From positions 10,812,838 through 10,872,837 of the forward strand of contig NC_049996.1 in NCBI RefSeq assembly GCF_000003815.2: DNA of 60,000 nucleotides, written 5' to 3'. Shown in pieces: positions 38,101 through 48,400 of the stretch. The notes under the pieces were generated by a model. It did not search any database. It worked only from the letters and a program-made list of their open reading frames with translations, and was not told the origin of the DNA. The DNA comes from Branchiostoma floridae. Lineage: Eukaryota; Chordata; Leptocardii; Amphioxiformes; Branchiostomatidae. A program made the translations under genes and the position numbers. The number at the start of each line of letters is the position of its first letter. Position 1 is the first letter of the stretch.

Positions 38101-39937
38101 GTCCTTGACCATTAAGGTTTCTCAACAATTCCTTCCCTACTATGTTTGAAGAAGAGTCTGACCTGGTAGAGGAAGTTTCAGAGTCCTGCACCAAGTTGGA
38201 AGATGTTTCTTGTCTTTTAGGTGTATGATTGTCCTTAAGAGGTGATACAGAGTGACTCAAGGGGTCGTGACAATTTGGTATCTGATACTCTTTTGTGTGT
38301 TGTTGGGAATCTTTAACTTTTCTCTCATGACAATGTCCATTATGAGAGAATGGAGGCAAAACTCCAGGAATGGTTGATGCTGTATTTTGCACTGCAGAAC
38401 TGTTGTCTCTTGCCTTGTTGTCCTCGAAACAATTTTGAGGGGTGCTCTTACAAGAGTTCAGGTCTTGACTTTGCTGATCTGTGTCCCTCTTTCTTGAAAC
38501 ATTCTGTGAAGATGAATCTTTCTCCTTACAAACCTCCATTGACCTTGCCCCTTCTTTTGCATAGTATGTAGACAAGATGGACAGGATAGACTTTTCCTCA
38601 TCTTTGCTTACTTCCTCACTCTTGTCATGTGGAGTACGCATATCTTTAGACGAATCCTGAGGACCCAATTTTGTCACTTCAGTTTTTTCCCTGGATTCTT
38701 TCTTGTAGTTACCATTTGTCACAGATCTAGAGATAGCCAATTCTGCACTGTCCCTTCTTGCCACGTCACTTACTCTCTTCTCTGGCTCCTTTTCTTGAGC
38801 GTTTTCAGCAACGCTACTGCAATCTTCATTCTCCTCCACTGGATCAAACAGTGTACTACTGAACTTTGAGCTTGGACTGACATGTCCTTCCTTTCGCATC
38901 CTTCGGAATTCATTGAAGGAGGGGATATGCTGCATCGCTTTGGGGTATTTGGCCCGTAGTGACCGTCTTGTAGAGTTCCCTTCTGAAGACCTACGGAAAT
39001 AAGATGAACCTGTATCGAGATGTTCTGAAATAGTGTCACACTCTGACTGGTCTACAGAGGTAGTTCTGTCATCCTGTCGTTCTTTGTTTTGTGTTGACAG
39101 CTGCTTTTCCGTTACAACATTTCTCGAAAACAATGTCGGGCTGCTTTCGCCTCTCTTGAATACCTTTCTTGATCCGTTTTCCAGAGAGGGTTTTGAATCC
39201 TGGTTGTTTTGAGACTTTTTCCTGATAGACCGATTTTGCCACAACTTTCTATAAGACATGCTGCTTGTGTCACCGTCTTGCATGACTCCCTCCAGACTTC
39301 TTGGTGATGCAACAGGAGAAGTGCTCGCAGAAATAGGGGGTGTGTCAACACTTATTGGTGTTGAAATTCTTGATGCCGGTTCTGAGCTAACATCAAAGTC
39401 AAGGGATGCTTGTCTCATGTTGAAGAGGTTTGGAGACCCTCTCTCAAATGAAAATCTGTTGTCTCCTGAGTTTGCAATGGCAGGAGGAGAAACAGGTCCA
39501 TGGTATGAGTTATGCACAATGTTGACAGCCTGTGGACTAGTTGGTCTCCAGTAAGCTCCATCGCTGAGTGTCCTAGGATGTTTGGACTTGTCATAACTGT
39601 TGGGCTTCAGGTCTTCATCACTGTGAAGTCTTTGTCTCATCTGCCTCAACTTTTCCAAGCTCTGCTTTGCCGACGTTCCGTCCATTGCAGCTGTCATATG
39701 TGAACTGTCTGCATTATTTTGCCTGCCATTCCTTAGAACTTGCATTTCTGGCAACATCTGAGGCATGGCTGCCGTGTTTGATGCATTCTTGACCTGTTCT
39801 GAGCGTGTTTGTTTAGGACAGACGGTGGGCAACCGGTTTGTTCCACCACTCGAAACTAACACTCCAGAAGTGGACGTGGATGGTCCTTCCCACTTCACGG
39901 CCTCTTGCCTGTGAATATGTGGGCTATTGGTGGCCAT
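28939..39937 (-). CDS. Dbl-family Rho guanine-nucleotide exchange factor (DH-PH), 13 coding exons, about 1908 aa
   Basis: Predicted activator of Rho-family GTPases: the DH domain catalyses GDP release and the PH domain usually aids membrane or GTPase contact. Seen in the sequence: exons of 1347, 104 (two exons), 30, 93 (two), 54, 87 (two), 31, 48, 39 and 75 codons join in frame through GT-AG introns. Residues 1-1347 are Ser/Thr/Pro-rich and probably disordered. Cysteine pairs CADC (1486-1489) and CPRC (1516-1519) precede the DH domain (about 1525-1715). That domain has ERKEAIQELVQTELSYGADL as conserved region 1 and PLQRITKYPLLL at 1671-1682 as conserved region 3. The PH domain spans about 1735-1905, with its C-terminal-helix Trp at 1876. 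The start ATG has GAA before it and G after it, and an in-frame TAA lies about 30 bases upstream. The domain is certain; the subfamily is not, so no symbol is given. Confidence 0.93.
29472..29588 (-). CDS. RhoGEF coding exon 12, PH domain middle
   Basis: 117 bases, 39 codons, phase 0. Acceptor ATTATTTTGCAG|ATGCCC, donor CTCAGG|GTAGGG. Encodes MPNLQALEEKRQPSGDKPVK then GGALVLIRDKGAGRFTTLR. Confidence 0.9.
30078..30221 (-). CDS. RhoGEF coding exon 11, PH domain start
   Basis: 144 bases, 48 codons, phase 0. Acceptor TTTGTCTCCAG|ATGGCC, donor GGACAG|GTGGGG. Encodes MALDAVSWNKDEVHFIQMGK through VHALLLVLGQ. Alternating strand-like hydrophobics match PH beta strands 1-3. Confidence 0.92.
30539..30631 (-). 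CDS. RhoGEF coding exon 10, DH-PH linker
   Basis: 93 bases, 31 codons, phase 0. Acceptor CATCTATAG|AAAACC, donor CTCAGAGAG|GTAGGT. Encodes KTQGSGGLMRLKKKSSRTKS then TSSVENIELRE. The basic KKKSSR stretch could bind acidic lipid (inference). Confidence 0.88.
31651..31765 (-). CDS. RhoGEF coding exon 9, end of DH domain
   Basis: 115 bases. Acceptor TTCCCTTGCCAG|ATACCC, donor ATCAACATT|GTAAGTT. Encodes YPLLLSRLYKSTSCRHPD through LVEEHLEHINI, the final long DH helix. Exons 8 and 9 total exactly 87 codons. Confidence 0.93.
32072..32406. repeat. 33-base intronic minisatellite, ten units
   Basis: In the intron between coding exons 8 and 9. Units start at 32072, 32105, 32138, 32171, 32204, 32242, 32275, 32308, 32341 and 32374. 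The spacing is 33 bases except for one 38-base unit, lengthened by a GATAA duplication. Consensus starts CAGCACCAAGGACAGGTTAA and continues TAAGAAGCCTCTT. Because 33 is a multiple of three, open frames run through it on both strands; these are repeat artefacts. A related partial unit lies near 31990. The array ends 55 bases from the exon 8 donor. Confidence 0.95.
32461..32606 (-). CDS. RhoGEF coding exon 8, DH domain
   Basis: 146 bases. Acceptor CTGTTCCCCAG|CCTGCAG, donor ATAACAAA|GTCAGT. Encodes PAAPAMLKTLESEKDL through SSFLMAPLQRIT, and its last two bases begin the Lys codon of PLQRITKYPLLL. The intron that follows contains the 33-base minisatellite close to this donor. Confidence 0.92.
33041..33202 (-). 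CDS. RhoGEF coding exon 7, DH domain middle
   Basis: 162 bases, 54 codons, phase 0 at both ends. Acceptor CTTTTTCCCAG|GAACTG, donor ACCAAACAG|GTCAGG. Encodes ELIEVNDRFADKLQDAIEHA through FETYCTKQ, the region of conserved block 2 in Dbl proteins. Confidence 0.93.
33539..33743 (-). CDS. RhoGEF coding exon 6, DH domain start
   Basis: 205 bases. Acceptor GACCACCAG|GAGTTAC, donor AACATTCTG|GTAAGTG. Encodes SYRTEDTALCPRCEKRR, then the first conserved DH helix containing IQELVQTELSYGADL. The TE-x-SY pattern is typical of DH conserved region 1, which contacts switch I of the GTPase. Confidence 0.93.
33795..34045 (+). repeat. Interspersed repeat family copy 2, with short direct and inverted repeats
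   Basis: In the intron between coding exons 5 and 6. Positions 33942-34043 match 23456-23560. Just before it, CAGTGACACTGAAGAGAT (about 33870) is the inverse of ATCTCTTCAGTGTCATTG (about 33940), giving a hairpin-prone pair. A tandem GATTCCTCAAGAAACTGGAT pair lies at about 33795-33835. Confidence 0.75.
34178..34251 (-). CDS. RhoGEF coding exon 5
   Basis: 74 bases. Acceptor TTATTCCAG|GATGAG, donor TCACCCAG|GTATGG. Encodes DESNCADCEKVNTVID and an acidic VEEEEESP run. It supplies the first CxxC pair (1486-1489) and ends two bases into an Arg codon. Confidence 0.88.
34408..34497 (-). CDS. RhoGEF coding exon 4
   Basis: 90 bases, phase 0 at both ends. Acceptor TATCCACAG|AGAAGG, donor ACAACG|GTAGGA. 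Encodes RRSSAVDIARNDSGVGMETT followed by RVPRKTRETT. A single symmetric exon could be skipped without frameshift. Confidence 0.88.
34757..34934 (-). CDS. RhoGEF coding exon 3
   Basis: 178 bases. Acceptor TTTTTCTGTAG|AAACTGG, donor ATGGAG|GTAGGG. Encodes NWLHRHHGMEDLTIVEG onward to GEEKAIME, Ser/Lys/Arg-rich in the middle. With exon 2 it makes exactly 104 codons. Confidence 0.9.
34998..35150 (+). mobile_element. tRNA-derived SINE-like element in the exon 2-3 intron
   Basis: TGGCATAATGG at about 35001-35011 fits a polymerase III A box, and GGTTTGATATTCC at about 35046-35058 fits a B box. The body GATGTGCCCTTGGGAAAGG is followed by ACTTTACACATGAATTCC, a body I recall from tRNA SINEs of marine invertebrates. 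It lies antisense to the host gene. Ends and target duplication are unclear. Confidence 0.6.
35378..35511 (-). CDS. RhoGEF coding exon 2
   Basis: 134 bases. Acceptor TTCTTCAG|CCCCCAAG, donor CACAGGACCAG|GTTAGTG. Encodes PPSSVARSTSDVTNSSSKES onward to ...MALHRT, ending after two bases of an Arg codon completed by exon 3. Confidence 0.9.
35565..35665. mobile_element. 101-base MITE with 37-base TIRs and 9-base target duplications
   Basis: In the intron between coding exons 1 and 2. Left arm 35565-35601 begins TAGCCTGGGTACCATCCGTA; right arm 35629-35665 is its inverse with one mismatch in 37. A 27-base loop separates them. CTCCCCTTA occurs immediately outside both ends (35556-35564 and 35666-35674), a perfect 9-base target duplication. 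Mutator-like (9-11) and Merlin (8-9) transposases make duplications of this size. In the host pre-mRNA this would form a long stable stem. Confidence 0.92.
35897..39937 (-). CDS. RhoGEF coding exon 1 (4041 bases, residues 1-1347)
   Basis: An uninterrupted frame from ATG at 39937 to the donor AAG|GTGAGA at 35896; reading on, the frame would stop 7 codons into the intron. It encodes a low-complexity, Ser/Thr/Asp/Lys-rich N-terminus with SP and TP dipeptides. Local islands stand out: KYPKAMQHIPSFNEFRRMRK at about 332-350, SRHWSAPITPKP at about 955-968 and KRSVTWHALVRT near the end. Basic and Ser-Pro islands suggest phosphorylation-controlled docking (inference). Such a large coding exon is unusual beside the other twelve, which are 74-228 bases. 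Confidence 0.93.
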
Positions 39938-40074
39938 TTCAGCAGGGATCTTCAGCCTTTGTTAACACGGTGTAGAATTCCTTCCCACTGCAAACCGCCC
40001 CCTTCATCCCATGTCGGCCCACCAGAAGAAAGGACTGGTACAATTTCTCTCACATTAGGAACTCTTCAAAAGAC
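39938..40074 (-). other. 5' UTR part of RhoGEF exon 1 and its acceptor
   Basis: Upstream of the ATG, the minus strand reads back to a strong acceptor, TTTGCTTTCTTACAG|GTCTTT, with AG at 40076-40075. An in-frame TAA lies about 30 bases before the ATG. This implies at least one upstream non-coding exon beyond 40074. Confidence 0.65.
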
Positions 40075-40076
40075 CT

Positions 40077-41019
40077 GTAAGAAAGCAGAGAACACCATAT
40101 CAAGAACACTGATTAAATGAAAATGTTGGGTGTTTGTATATTGGCTTAAGTTTTAGAACCTGACATTTGTATGTTACCAGTGCCTGAGACGTACCTGTAT
40201 TACTTTAAAGAGAAGGTTCTAAGCCTTGAATTTGAAGAGAGTAGCACCTCAAGCACATTCAAGGAACACTCCGTTTCAAAGAGCAAAAGTCATAAAGCAG
40301 TCAGTTCCTTACTCACACTGCAGGCTATGCTTGCGGCCACCATATGGCAGTTTGCCAAATATGCAATAATTCGTAATATAAGCTGAAGTTCAGAGTAAGC
40401 AATTGCCGATTTGAGAGAGTGACCTTAAAGCATGCTGGAGCTTAAAAGTAGAAATTGCCATGACAACCTGAATATATTTTGGGTTCTTCAAAGGTTGTAG
40501 CATGTTTCAGATCAACAGTTACTGTTAGATGTTTTTGAAACTGCCAGGACTAATAGAGGGCCAGACATTGTGTCTGCCATTGGACTTTTGTTCTAAGCCA
40601 CTTCATTAACTGGCTACCAATTAATGTTACAGTTGGTAAGGCGAACAGAGATAATCCATAATTATGTTTTTAAAACTTACAATTCAACAGTTGAATTTGT
40701 TCTAATTACTGCTCTGGACAGCGTCACCAATGGTACATTGTAGTGATATAAACATAATGAATTGTGCAAAAATTGTAATGATTTTATCTACTGTACCGGG
40801 TAGTGTCAAAGATCATAGAGGTCAATAATGAATATTGACATACCAATAATGATTATCGATAATTGTGTAAACGAGCACAGTTGGTCAGTGGCCATTGTCC
40901 ATTGTCCATTCTAGGCTTGAAACAAGCTAGATATTGACTTTTTGTACCATCCAATTATACAACTAAAGTTTCTTGAGCTAAAACTGGAAGACTGTATCAA
41001 CTAGAGTTCGGCGACCTCA
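40077..41019. other. Upstream intron or flank, no gene seen
   Basis: AT-rich, CpG-poor. A small GTCCATT tandem lies near 40900. No coding exon recognised. Confidence 0.5.
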
Positions 41020-42093
41020 TACCTCCATGAAAATTTAGAGCTTTCGTAAATTTCATGCAATTGACTAACACATTAACATAATTTATGCATCGTATTGTTC
41101 ATCATTGACTAACGTACAAATGTCACAATTATAAAATTCCCATTATTAATCAAAAAGCGCTTTTGCAATTTTTACATAAATTATGCAAATAATTTCCTCA
41201 TTACCATATTTGGTATCTGCTTATATTCCACCTATCATAGTTAACATGTGTTACATTTATTGAAGTCCAGTTATTGAAAACAATGGAATTATACAATTTC
41301 CTCATTAATTATGCAAATTAAGTCCTCATTTGCATAAAATGTATATCATTATGAACATCTTTGCCTAAGGTACCCGCATGCCTAATATGATGCCAATCCA
41401 TCAATCCTTTCTGCAGTTATCCTCTTTAGAATGTCTTGACAAAAACGCCCCTGCAGTTCCGAAATTAAATGTTAGGGGGCTGAAACCTGCCCCACTTTGT
41501 CATGGCACTGCAAGCTATCTACCAGCCAACTGTCAAGACCATATCACATCCAGGACAAGAGATACATTGAAAAAACTGCCATGATATAATATCCTCATTA
41601 ATTATGCAAATGTACTCTTATTTTGCATAATTAGTATTTAATCTTGTACAACATTGTCTAAGGTACCTATATACCAAAAATCATGAAAATCCGTTCTTCC
41701 CTTCTTGAGTTATCCTCGTCAGAAGTTTTTGACAAAAATGCCCCTGCTATTCCAAAACTAAACGCTAGGGAGCCCAAACTTACGTAATTTTTTCCTGAGC
41801 ACAAGAGCTATCTAATACTTAAAAATCTTGACCATAGCATGTTCAGAACACCGAGATAGCAAAACCGGAAGTTGCGCTGCAGTACCAAGGCCACACACCA
41901 GGGGGCCCAAAATTGACCTTGACCTTCGTCTTCCCAACCCCTACCTACATACCAAATATCATCGTAGTCCATCAAGAGGTTCTCAAGTTATGCTGACCAC
42001 AAATATGCGGACACACAGACACACACACAGACACACACACAGACACACACACAGACACACTCAAAACTATACCTCCATTTTTTCATGGAGGTA
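41020..42093. mobile_element. Roughly 1.07-kb non-autonomous element with CCTCCATGAAAA inverted ends
   Basis: Begins TACCTCCATGAAAAT and ends with the inverse TTTTTCATGGAGGTA. Inside are two or three diverged modules of about 290 bases. Each has CTAAGGTACC, CCAA..ATCAT, AGTTATCCTC, TTGACAAAAA.GCCCCTGC and TTATGCAAAT blocks, and the last has AAGTTATGCTGACCACAAA before a CACACAGA microsatellite. I recall this modular repeat as common in amphioxus. No protein is encoded; the 88-codon frame at 41828-42094 reads the microsatellite. Confidence 0.7.
42006..42062. repeat. (ACACACACAGAC)n microsatellite
   Basis: Near-perfect 12-base units within the right end of the element at 41020-42093. Confidence 0.92.
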
Positions 42094-43266
42094 ATGACAT
42101 CTTAATACATTAATTTTGAAAAATTCTAAATTGCTCTTTAATTCTTTATATTTTTAGATACAACATGAGAACTTTGATTAGCCCAGATTACAAGCAGACT
42201 AAAAATTGTAATAAACAGATGGATTTTCATCCTTCACACAGAACTCTTGTATGGCTGACAGAGTTTACCATTCAATTCATGCTGTTAACAAAGCCCATCA
42301 TGCAATTAATACTATTGTAAAGAGCTCTAAGTTCATAACTTTGACTGTAATACTTTTCTATTGTCAAAAATAAATATTTTGAAAACTTAAGACCTTTTTC
42401 TCTTTCTCTGGCATTGCCTTTCAGATGGTATTTACTGTAATGGATCTGTCTTTATCGCAAGAAGATTTCATATTTCTGAACCAGGCTTTTGGAAATACAT
42501 AACTTTTATCTTTAAGTTTATAGTAAATAACCTCACTGGCTCCTACGTGCATAACTTAAGCACTCATGGTTTTCTTTTTAAGCTATAAATCAGCTTACTA
42601 TAGGTTTTGTCACACACCACACAAAAACTTTCAAACACCTTAAAGCATGCAGTTGTATCAGTTACACCTGGCATTCTAGGTATCTTAAACATCTTAGAAC
42701 GGATAATTCAGTAGTACAGTAATTTAACAAGCTCTAGATCTACTGTACATGTAGTAGCAGTACTGTACATGTATGTCTCTCTTGTGCAAAATACAGGTAA
42801 GTCTTGAAGTCAAAACAAGACAGAAAACAGAGCAAAGTAAAAACAAAGTGTTTTCCTGACTCATTCCAGCAGCCAGTTGGTACATAATGTATGCTTGACA
42901 CTACTTGTAACTCAGTGTATATGATATGCACAGCCATGCATAAACATCCGCTGCAATGTTGAAAATGCCACAAGAATAAAAGGGCCTGATTCAGAAATAT
43001 TCTCTGAAAAGAACATGACCTGAGAAACTGTTGTCAAGTATCAGAAAATTCCAGCAAAATTTCTTAGAAATCCTTCATCAGATGAAAGCTTGACTCCTAA
43101 AGCCTTAATCTACATGTATATACCTCTAATCTTTAAAGTCTCTAAGTTTGTAACAAACAAATAATGATGATAATAATGTAATGTTAATGTATTATTAATG
43201 TGTTAATGTTAACTTATAGTACATGCCAATATCTGATCGCACAATTTAAGGACAGTCAAAAGTTAC
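42094..43266. other. CpG-poor AT-rich sequence, no gene seen
   Basis: Almost no CpG (3 in 42121-42720 by my count). TACTGTACATGTA occurs twice near 42740-42775. No exon recognised. Confidence 0.5.
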
Positions 43267-43650
43267 CTGCTTGCTGTTGTACAAGAGTTTAGATCCCCCT
43301 TTCTCACCAAGCTTGCTGCTACAACCATGCGCAGAGACACTTCTGAAGCTGTCTGTAACTGCTTTCCCACCAGCCAAGCCCCCTAATTATGCATGCATGG
43401 GCAGCCAATGTAAGCTTTTATGCTATAATATTTCACTGGCCCACTCCGCCCTAGGGGGTACCCTATTGTACACATTATCCAGTGCCCTCTAGTGGAAAAT
43501 TAAACGCATGGCACAAACTAATGTCATTACACGGGCACAAGGTGGGATCAACGGTATCGCTGTACAAACTGCCAGAAAGACTCAGTCAATATTTGCTGAG
43601 CTTTGCCGGCTCGCCAACGATTAAGTAAAAAGAATCACCGTGGAATCAAT
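43267..43650 (-). promoter_or_regulatory. Candidate alternative promoter and non-coding first exon of the RhoGEF gene
   Basis: A local rise in CpG within a CpG-poor tract. On the minus strand CCATTGGCTGCCC (near 43410) contains an inverted CCAAT box. Downstream at 43267 the sequence CAACAGCAAGCAG|GTAACT is a good splice donor, so a first exon of roughly 100 bases is conceivable. It lies 3.2 kb upstream of the acceptor at 40076. This is inferred from motifs only. Confidence 0.3.
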
Positions 43651-45231
43651 ATGCTGTCAAAGTCAGCTCATACCTCCTACAGAGATGGGCCAAGGTAGAG
43701 GCTTGTTTCATCAAGCCGCTTCTACTTGCACTAGTATATGTATTCAGCTTTTTCTATGGATTTGCTGAATGTAAGATTCTTTTGTACACTAAAATATTGA
43801 CCAGTCTTATTTGCTAAATAATGAAAAGCAAGATGTTTTTGTACACCCTTGTCATTCTTCCTGAAATTCTTCGAGAGTATCATAGTAACCTGGAGCAGCA
43901 CTTTGAGCACAAGGAATGACCAAAAAAAATTATGACAAAAGAAGTGCCAGAATTTCATAGACTACATTGCATGTACTTGTCATGCAAGGTCCCCCAAATC
44001 AATTGGACCTGGGCACTCCTTTGGATGGAGTTTAGGCAAGCCCTTAACAGGGGCAAGGACATTTGCAGTGGTTAACAAAAAGTAACACTGGAAACAAAAG
44101 ACTTCCTGCATTCTATAGGCTTACGAGGAATCTGAAATGGTTTCCAATAATTTTCTTAGCTAATCAACTCTGAGTGGGATATCTATCATTCTGGACTCTT
44201 TGGTCTTTGATACATGTTGTACATGAACTGATCTATCAACATAAAAGTGACAGGCAACAAAGGATTTCCTCTTGTCAAGAGGACTACTCATCAAACCAAA
44301 GTCAGCTTCTTAGAAGCTGCTGAATCTAATTGTGAATGAGTGGACAGGAAGTCTTAAACTGGAACATGTCTTAAATTAGAATGACAAGAGAGAGGGGGAA
44401 GTACAGCAGCTATACTTTAATGGATTCTACATGGTTTCCATGGTAATCTATACACAGTGGAATCACTCAAAATACAATGTATTATTGAGAAAATTCTTTG
44501 TGCAAGTTTTTTTCATAAGGGTTTGAAGCAAATAGTCTTTTCCAGTCTTAACATCCTTATATTGTCAACCTGCAACAGATACAATATTGAAGTTTTCTTT
44601 CTTTTTAGTTTTACTGGTTATGCAATATCAATGTTACTTCTTCATCCTGATGAAACTATTTTTGGAGATGACAATTCCAGCATAACATATAAAACAATAG
44701 GCTATGGCATCCCCCTCAATCACCGCCTAATACTATAATAGTATACAAAAATCTGGGATTAAAAACAACTAACCTGAGAGGCCGAAGTTGAGAAAGACAA
44801 CAACATTCTACTGTATTCCCTTGGAAAACTCCTGGATCGCACTACTTCACCCCACAGGGGAGGTCTGGTGTTTACCTGAGTTTTACTTTCTTTACCCACA
44901 GTGAGCTATACTTTTACCAGCAGTGAGAGCAGGTCTATTTTGGGATAAATACTGCACCCAACTATCGGCAGGGTCCCATTGTCAAATTCCAGGTGATCTA
45001 TCTCCTGACTAGTGGTCTTTAGAAGACTGTCTGGTGTTCACTTAACTCTTCACACAATGGTATAATATTGACTAAATGGTGGGTAGAAGGTAAAAATGCT
45101 TGATACTTTTTCTTCTGCAAAACTAAAACTAAAAGCAGACGCTGAACCCAAAAGCTTCATGAGTGAATTTGTGGACATTTGAGTTATTTAGTATATACAA
45201 GTGATCAAAATTCACAACTTTCACCTATATA
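43651..45231. other. CpG-poor sequence, possible donor sites only
   Basis: A minus-strand donor-like CGGCCTCTCAG|GTTAGTT lies at 44774 and a second, CTCAG|GTAAAC, about 100 bases upstream in minus-strand sense (higher coordinate). They could mark a non-coding exon, but no acceptor is convincing. Confidence 0.35.
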
Positions 45232-45417
45232 CAGTCAAAAATGCCCATGAAGATCACTCAGGGGTCCAAAGAAATCTGATTTAATGTGCACAGGTGGTCA
45301 ATAGGACAAATAATCTATTAAGCGACCACCAATTATCCAAGCTCTAAAAACTTAAGAGTCACATTGGCCAGGTGGCCCCTATGTTGAAGTGGTCACTTGT
45401 ACTAACAGGTTTGACTG
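45232..45417. mobile_element. Tc1/mariner-type MITE, about 186 bases
   Basis: Starts CAGTCAAAAATG and ends with the inverse CAGGTTTGACTG. The interior includes TTAAGCGACCACC, GGTGGTCAATAGG and AAGTGGTCACTTG, a pattern I recall from cytosine-start MITEs with CAGTCAAACCTG termini. The left flank is TA; the right flank is not an exact copy. Confidence 0.65.
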
Positions 45418-48400
45418 TCATAGTGGCAAAAGTGTAACCTCAGTTGGAAGTTGGCTAAAGTTTACCACATATTATTGGCATGAGGTGGCTAGTATCGTCA
45501 GTGCCATTAAAAAGCCATAAGGGGGGATTGTGCAAGTCATGTACACGTTCATAAGGTCCTATAAACATTCAGCACTTGATACTGTTGAGTCTTCAACACC
45601 TTTTGAATATTAACTATTGTGGAAACACGGACCACCACAAAGCTGATGCCAAAACATCCATAGTAATATGGAATGTGAAATTGAAGATTGTGGTGCTTAC
45701 TTTAAACAGTAACTATATATTAACCACAATATGCTGAGCTTGTTAAGTCTATACTAACATATTAGCTCCCCATATCTAACTTAGATTGACATCTTTTCAA
45801 TGCAGGTCACAGCCAAATAAAACATTAGTGTCACTTATGAATACTGACGGACTATTCAGACATGAACTTCATTTGACCTTAAGCACATGTATGTGGTCAC
45901 ATGAATAGCTGCGCTACTTGTATCATGAAATGTGATACCTGCGTCTTGGTTGGGTTTTGGTCCACTACAAAAGACGTAGTCAATGTCAAGGTAACGTTAG
46001 AACAAAAAGAGCCTGAAGTGCTGAGGTCGTCGACCATTGCATGCTTTTCTTAAGGCATACAGTGTAACTGTAATAACACTAAGAAAGAGAGACAGTCTAT
46101 GTTTCAGTCTTGTTTTCTAAGAAAACTGTTGTGCAGCTGTTGTACACAGTATTGCATTTCTCTTTTGCAACAAACTTTTCTTTTCAAGACTGCAAGAAAC
46201 AATGCTGATCTGAAAATAGACTTGCACCAAAGCAATCCTGATCTTAAAATAGATTTTGGTCCATTACCTTTTGATCCATCTACTCAATGAATCCTTCATA
46301 AGAGTATAGTTAAAATTATACTTTGACTTCAATCTTTACAAAATTAAATTAATACTAACACCTTTCTTGCTATTGTGCCCTTGTCAGAAATACACATAAT
46401 GTAATGAATTGGTGTTCAAATAATGGAATACCACAAACAAAGCTATGATATATCAATCTATCGGACACATGTCTGGCACAAATCTCAGGGGAATAATTAA
46501 ACTTATACTAAGAAAGTCACATCTGTGTCCCTTCCCCTCCACCCCCTTCAGGAGAATCCTTTACAATTCAGTAATCAATATCTAATATATCAATATATCT
46601 GTCTATGATAACAGATAGAAGGCTACTGCAATAATGAATTATGATATCTCCTTTGAAGGTAACATCATTTATTTAGAGTCCTTACAAGAATAATGTCAAT
46701 GTAACAATAACTCGTGTTACGTTGTCAGCTATAATGAAAGAAAGCTTAGCGACTGTCACAATAACATGCAACCAAATTATTATAGTTATCATAACTTCAA
46801 GCCTTGGATAAAAGATGATTAATATGTGACTTACACATAGTAAGTAAAATGTTATCATCATCATGAATTGTGCCCCATACAATTGAATACATCTAAAGCA
46901 AGAATACCTGATGTGTGTATATTAACTTATCAAGTAACATTTAGTATCAGTGGAAAATCTACATTTTCACATGACATTGCTCTAAAAAAAGGGTGTTGCT
47001 TCATAATGTTTAGTGTACAGAACACTGAATCTGTTAAAAACACCCATGACTAGTATTACTATTATGATGCACATTCATTTTACAAGATTAATATTATATT
47101 AGACTAGGAATGTAATCATCTGTATTTTTCACACAGCGACTATCCCCCACATATGATCTTAGATTGAAATTAACATACGATTTTTGATTCACTAGTCACA
47201 AATTAATTCAATAGGCATAAAGGCCAGAGAGAGCTTTCCACATTAATTAAAAAATCAGCATTGTACTTACTATTAAATATTGATAATAATCAATGTGTCC
47301 AATATCATACAGCAGCTGGAAGGGACAGGTGGTCAATCCAAATGCCCACAAAACATTTTGCACAGGTGCCAAAATCTATTGTCTAGCTTTTATTGTCCTA
47401 GGACACCTCACCCCTATATAGGCACACCTGTGTGGAGAACAATGCCTCCATTAGGGATAAGCTAATTAGACAACATGATGACACCCTTATGTACAGTTTG
47501 TACACCTGTGCCTCGTATTGCCCAAATATGGAGCAAAGTAGTTCACACAACGAAGATATCATGAGAAAAATACCAGCAACAATGCTTTAGCCCTCCTCTA
47601 CCAGATCATTGTCGAGTTATTCCATTCAGATGCCTTCAATCACAGCACATTCTGAAGATAAAAATTCACATCAACCTTGTCCTCAAACACCCTGGCTAAT
47701 CCTACTCAACAGTTAACTATGTATTTTAATGTCTTGTGTGTTTTATATTTTTTTGTTGTCCGTTGATATGGGCCAAGTGCCCAAAATAAAGCTGAAATCT
47801 TAACTTTTATCTTCCTGCCAAGGTAGCCATTGAGCCCAGAATTTTCCTTGGATATTGGAGCAGGTGGTGGGGAAAAGGTTAACGTTAATATGGGCTGTGA
47901 GTAAAGCAGATATTTTTTTCCGGAGACAGGGTTGCCCTCCCTCCATCTTATATGAGAGATCTTTGCTACATGTACCAAATTTTTTTAATCCCTGGAAAGA
48001 TTGGAACAAAATGCCAACATGTACATCAAATGATTGTGTATTTGCTATTCTATAAGCATCACATGAGGAAAACACAAATCAGACTGTATTGATTTTCAAT
48101 CATTCAGAGTCTCCCTGACCGTCCTTTCTGATTACATTTTGTTGGCTGATGGTAGCCATAGAGGTTTGTACTGTAGGCAAGGCAATGATTAGTATCCAAT
48201 ACGCACAGACTATAGTTTTTGATTACAGACACTTTTGAAGACTGGGATGCAAAACATGGAAACCAGCAGGGGCTTAATTGAATATCAATCATCCATCTGC
48301 ATTCTGACAAAAAATGTGAATTATATTATTATTATTTCTGTTGTATCTTAATCAGACCCAGGAAAACAGCAAACCATCATGGAGGCTGTGACTGTACGTT

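Noticed and set aside
35942-39703. Several plus-strand and out-of-frame open frames of 60-120 codons
   Set aside because: Shadows of the 4-kb coding exon on the minus strand, which has domain and splice support.
41828-42094. 88-codon frame with a His/Thr/Arg repeat tail
   Set aside because: Translation of the CACACAGA microsatellite within a mobile element.
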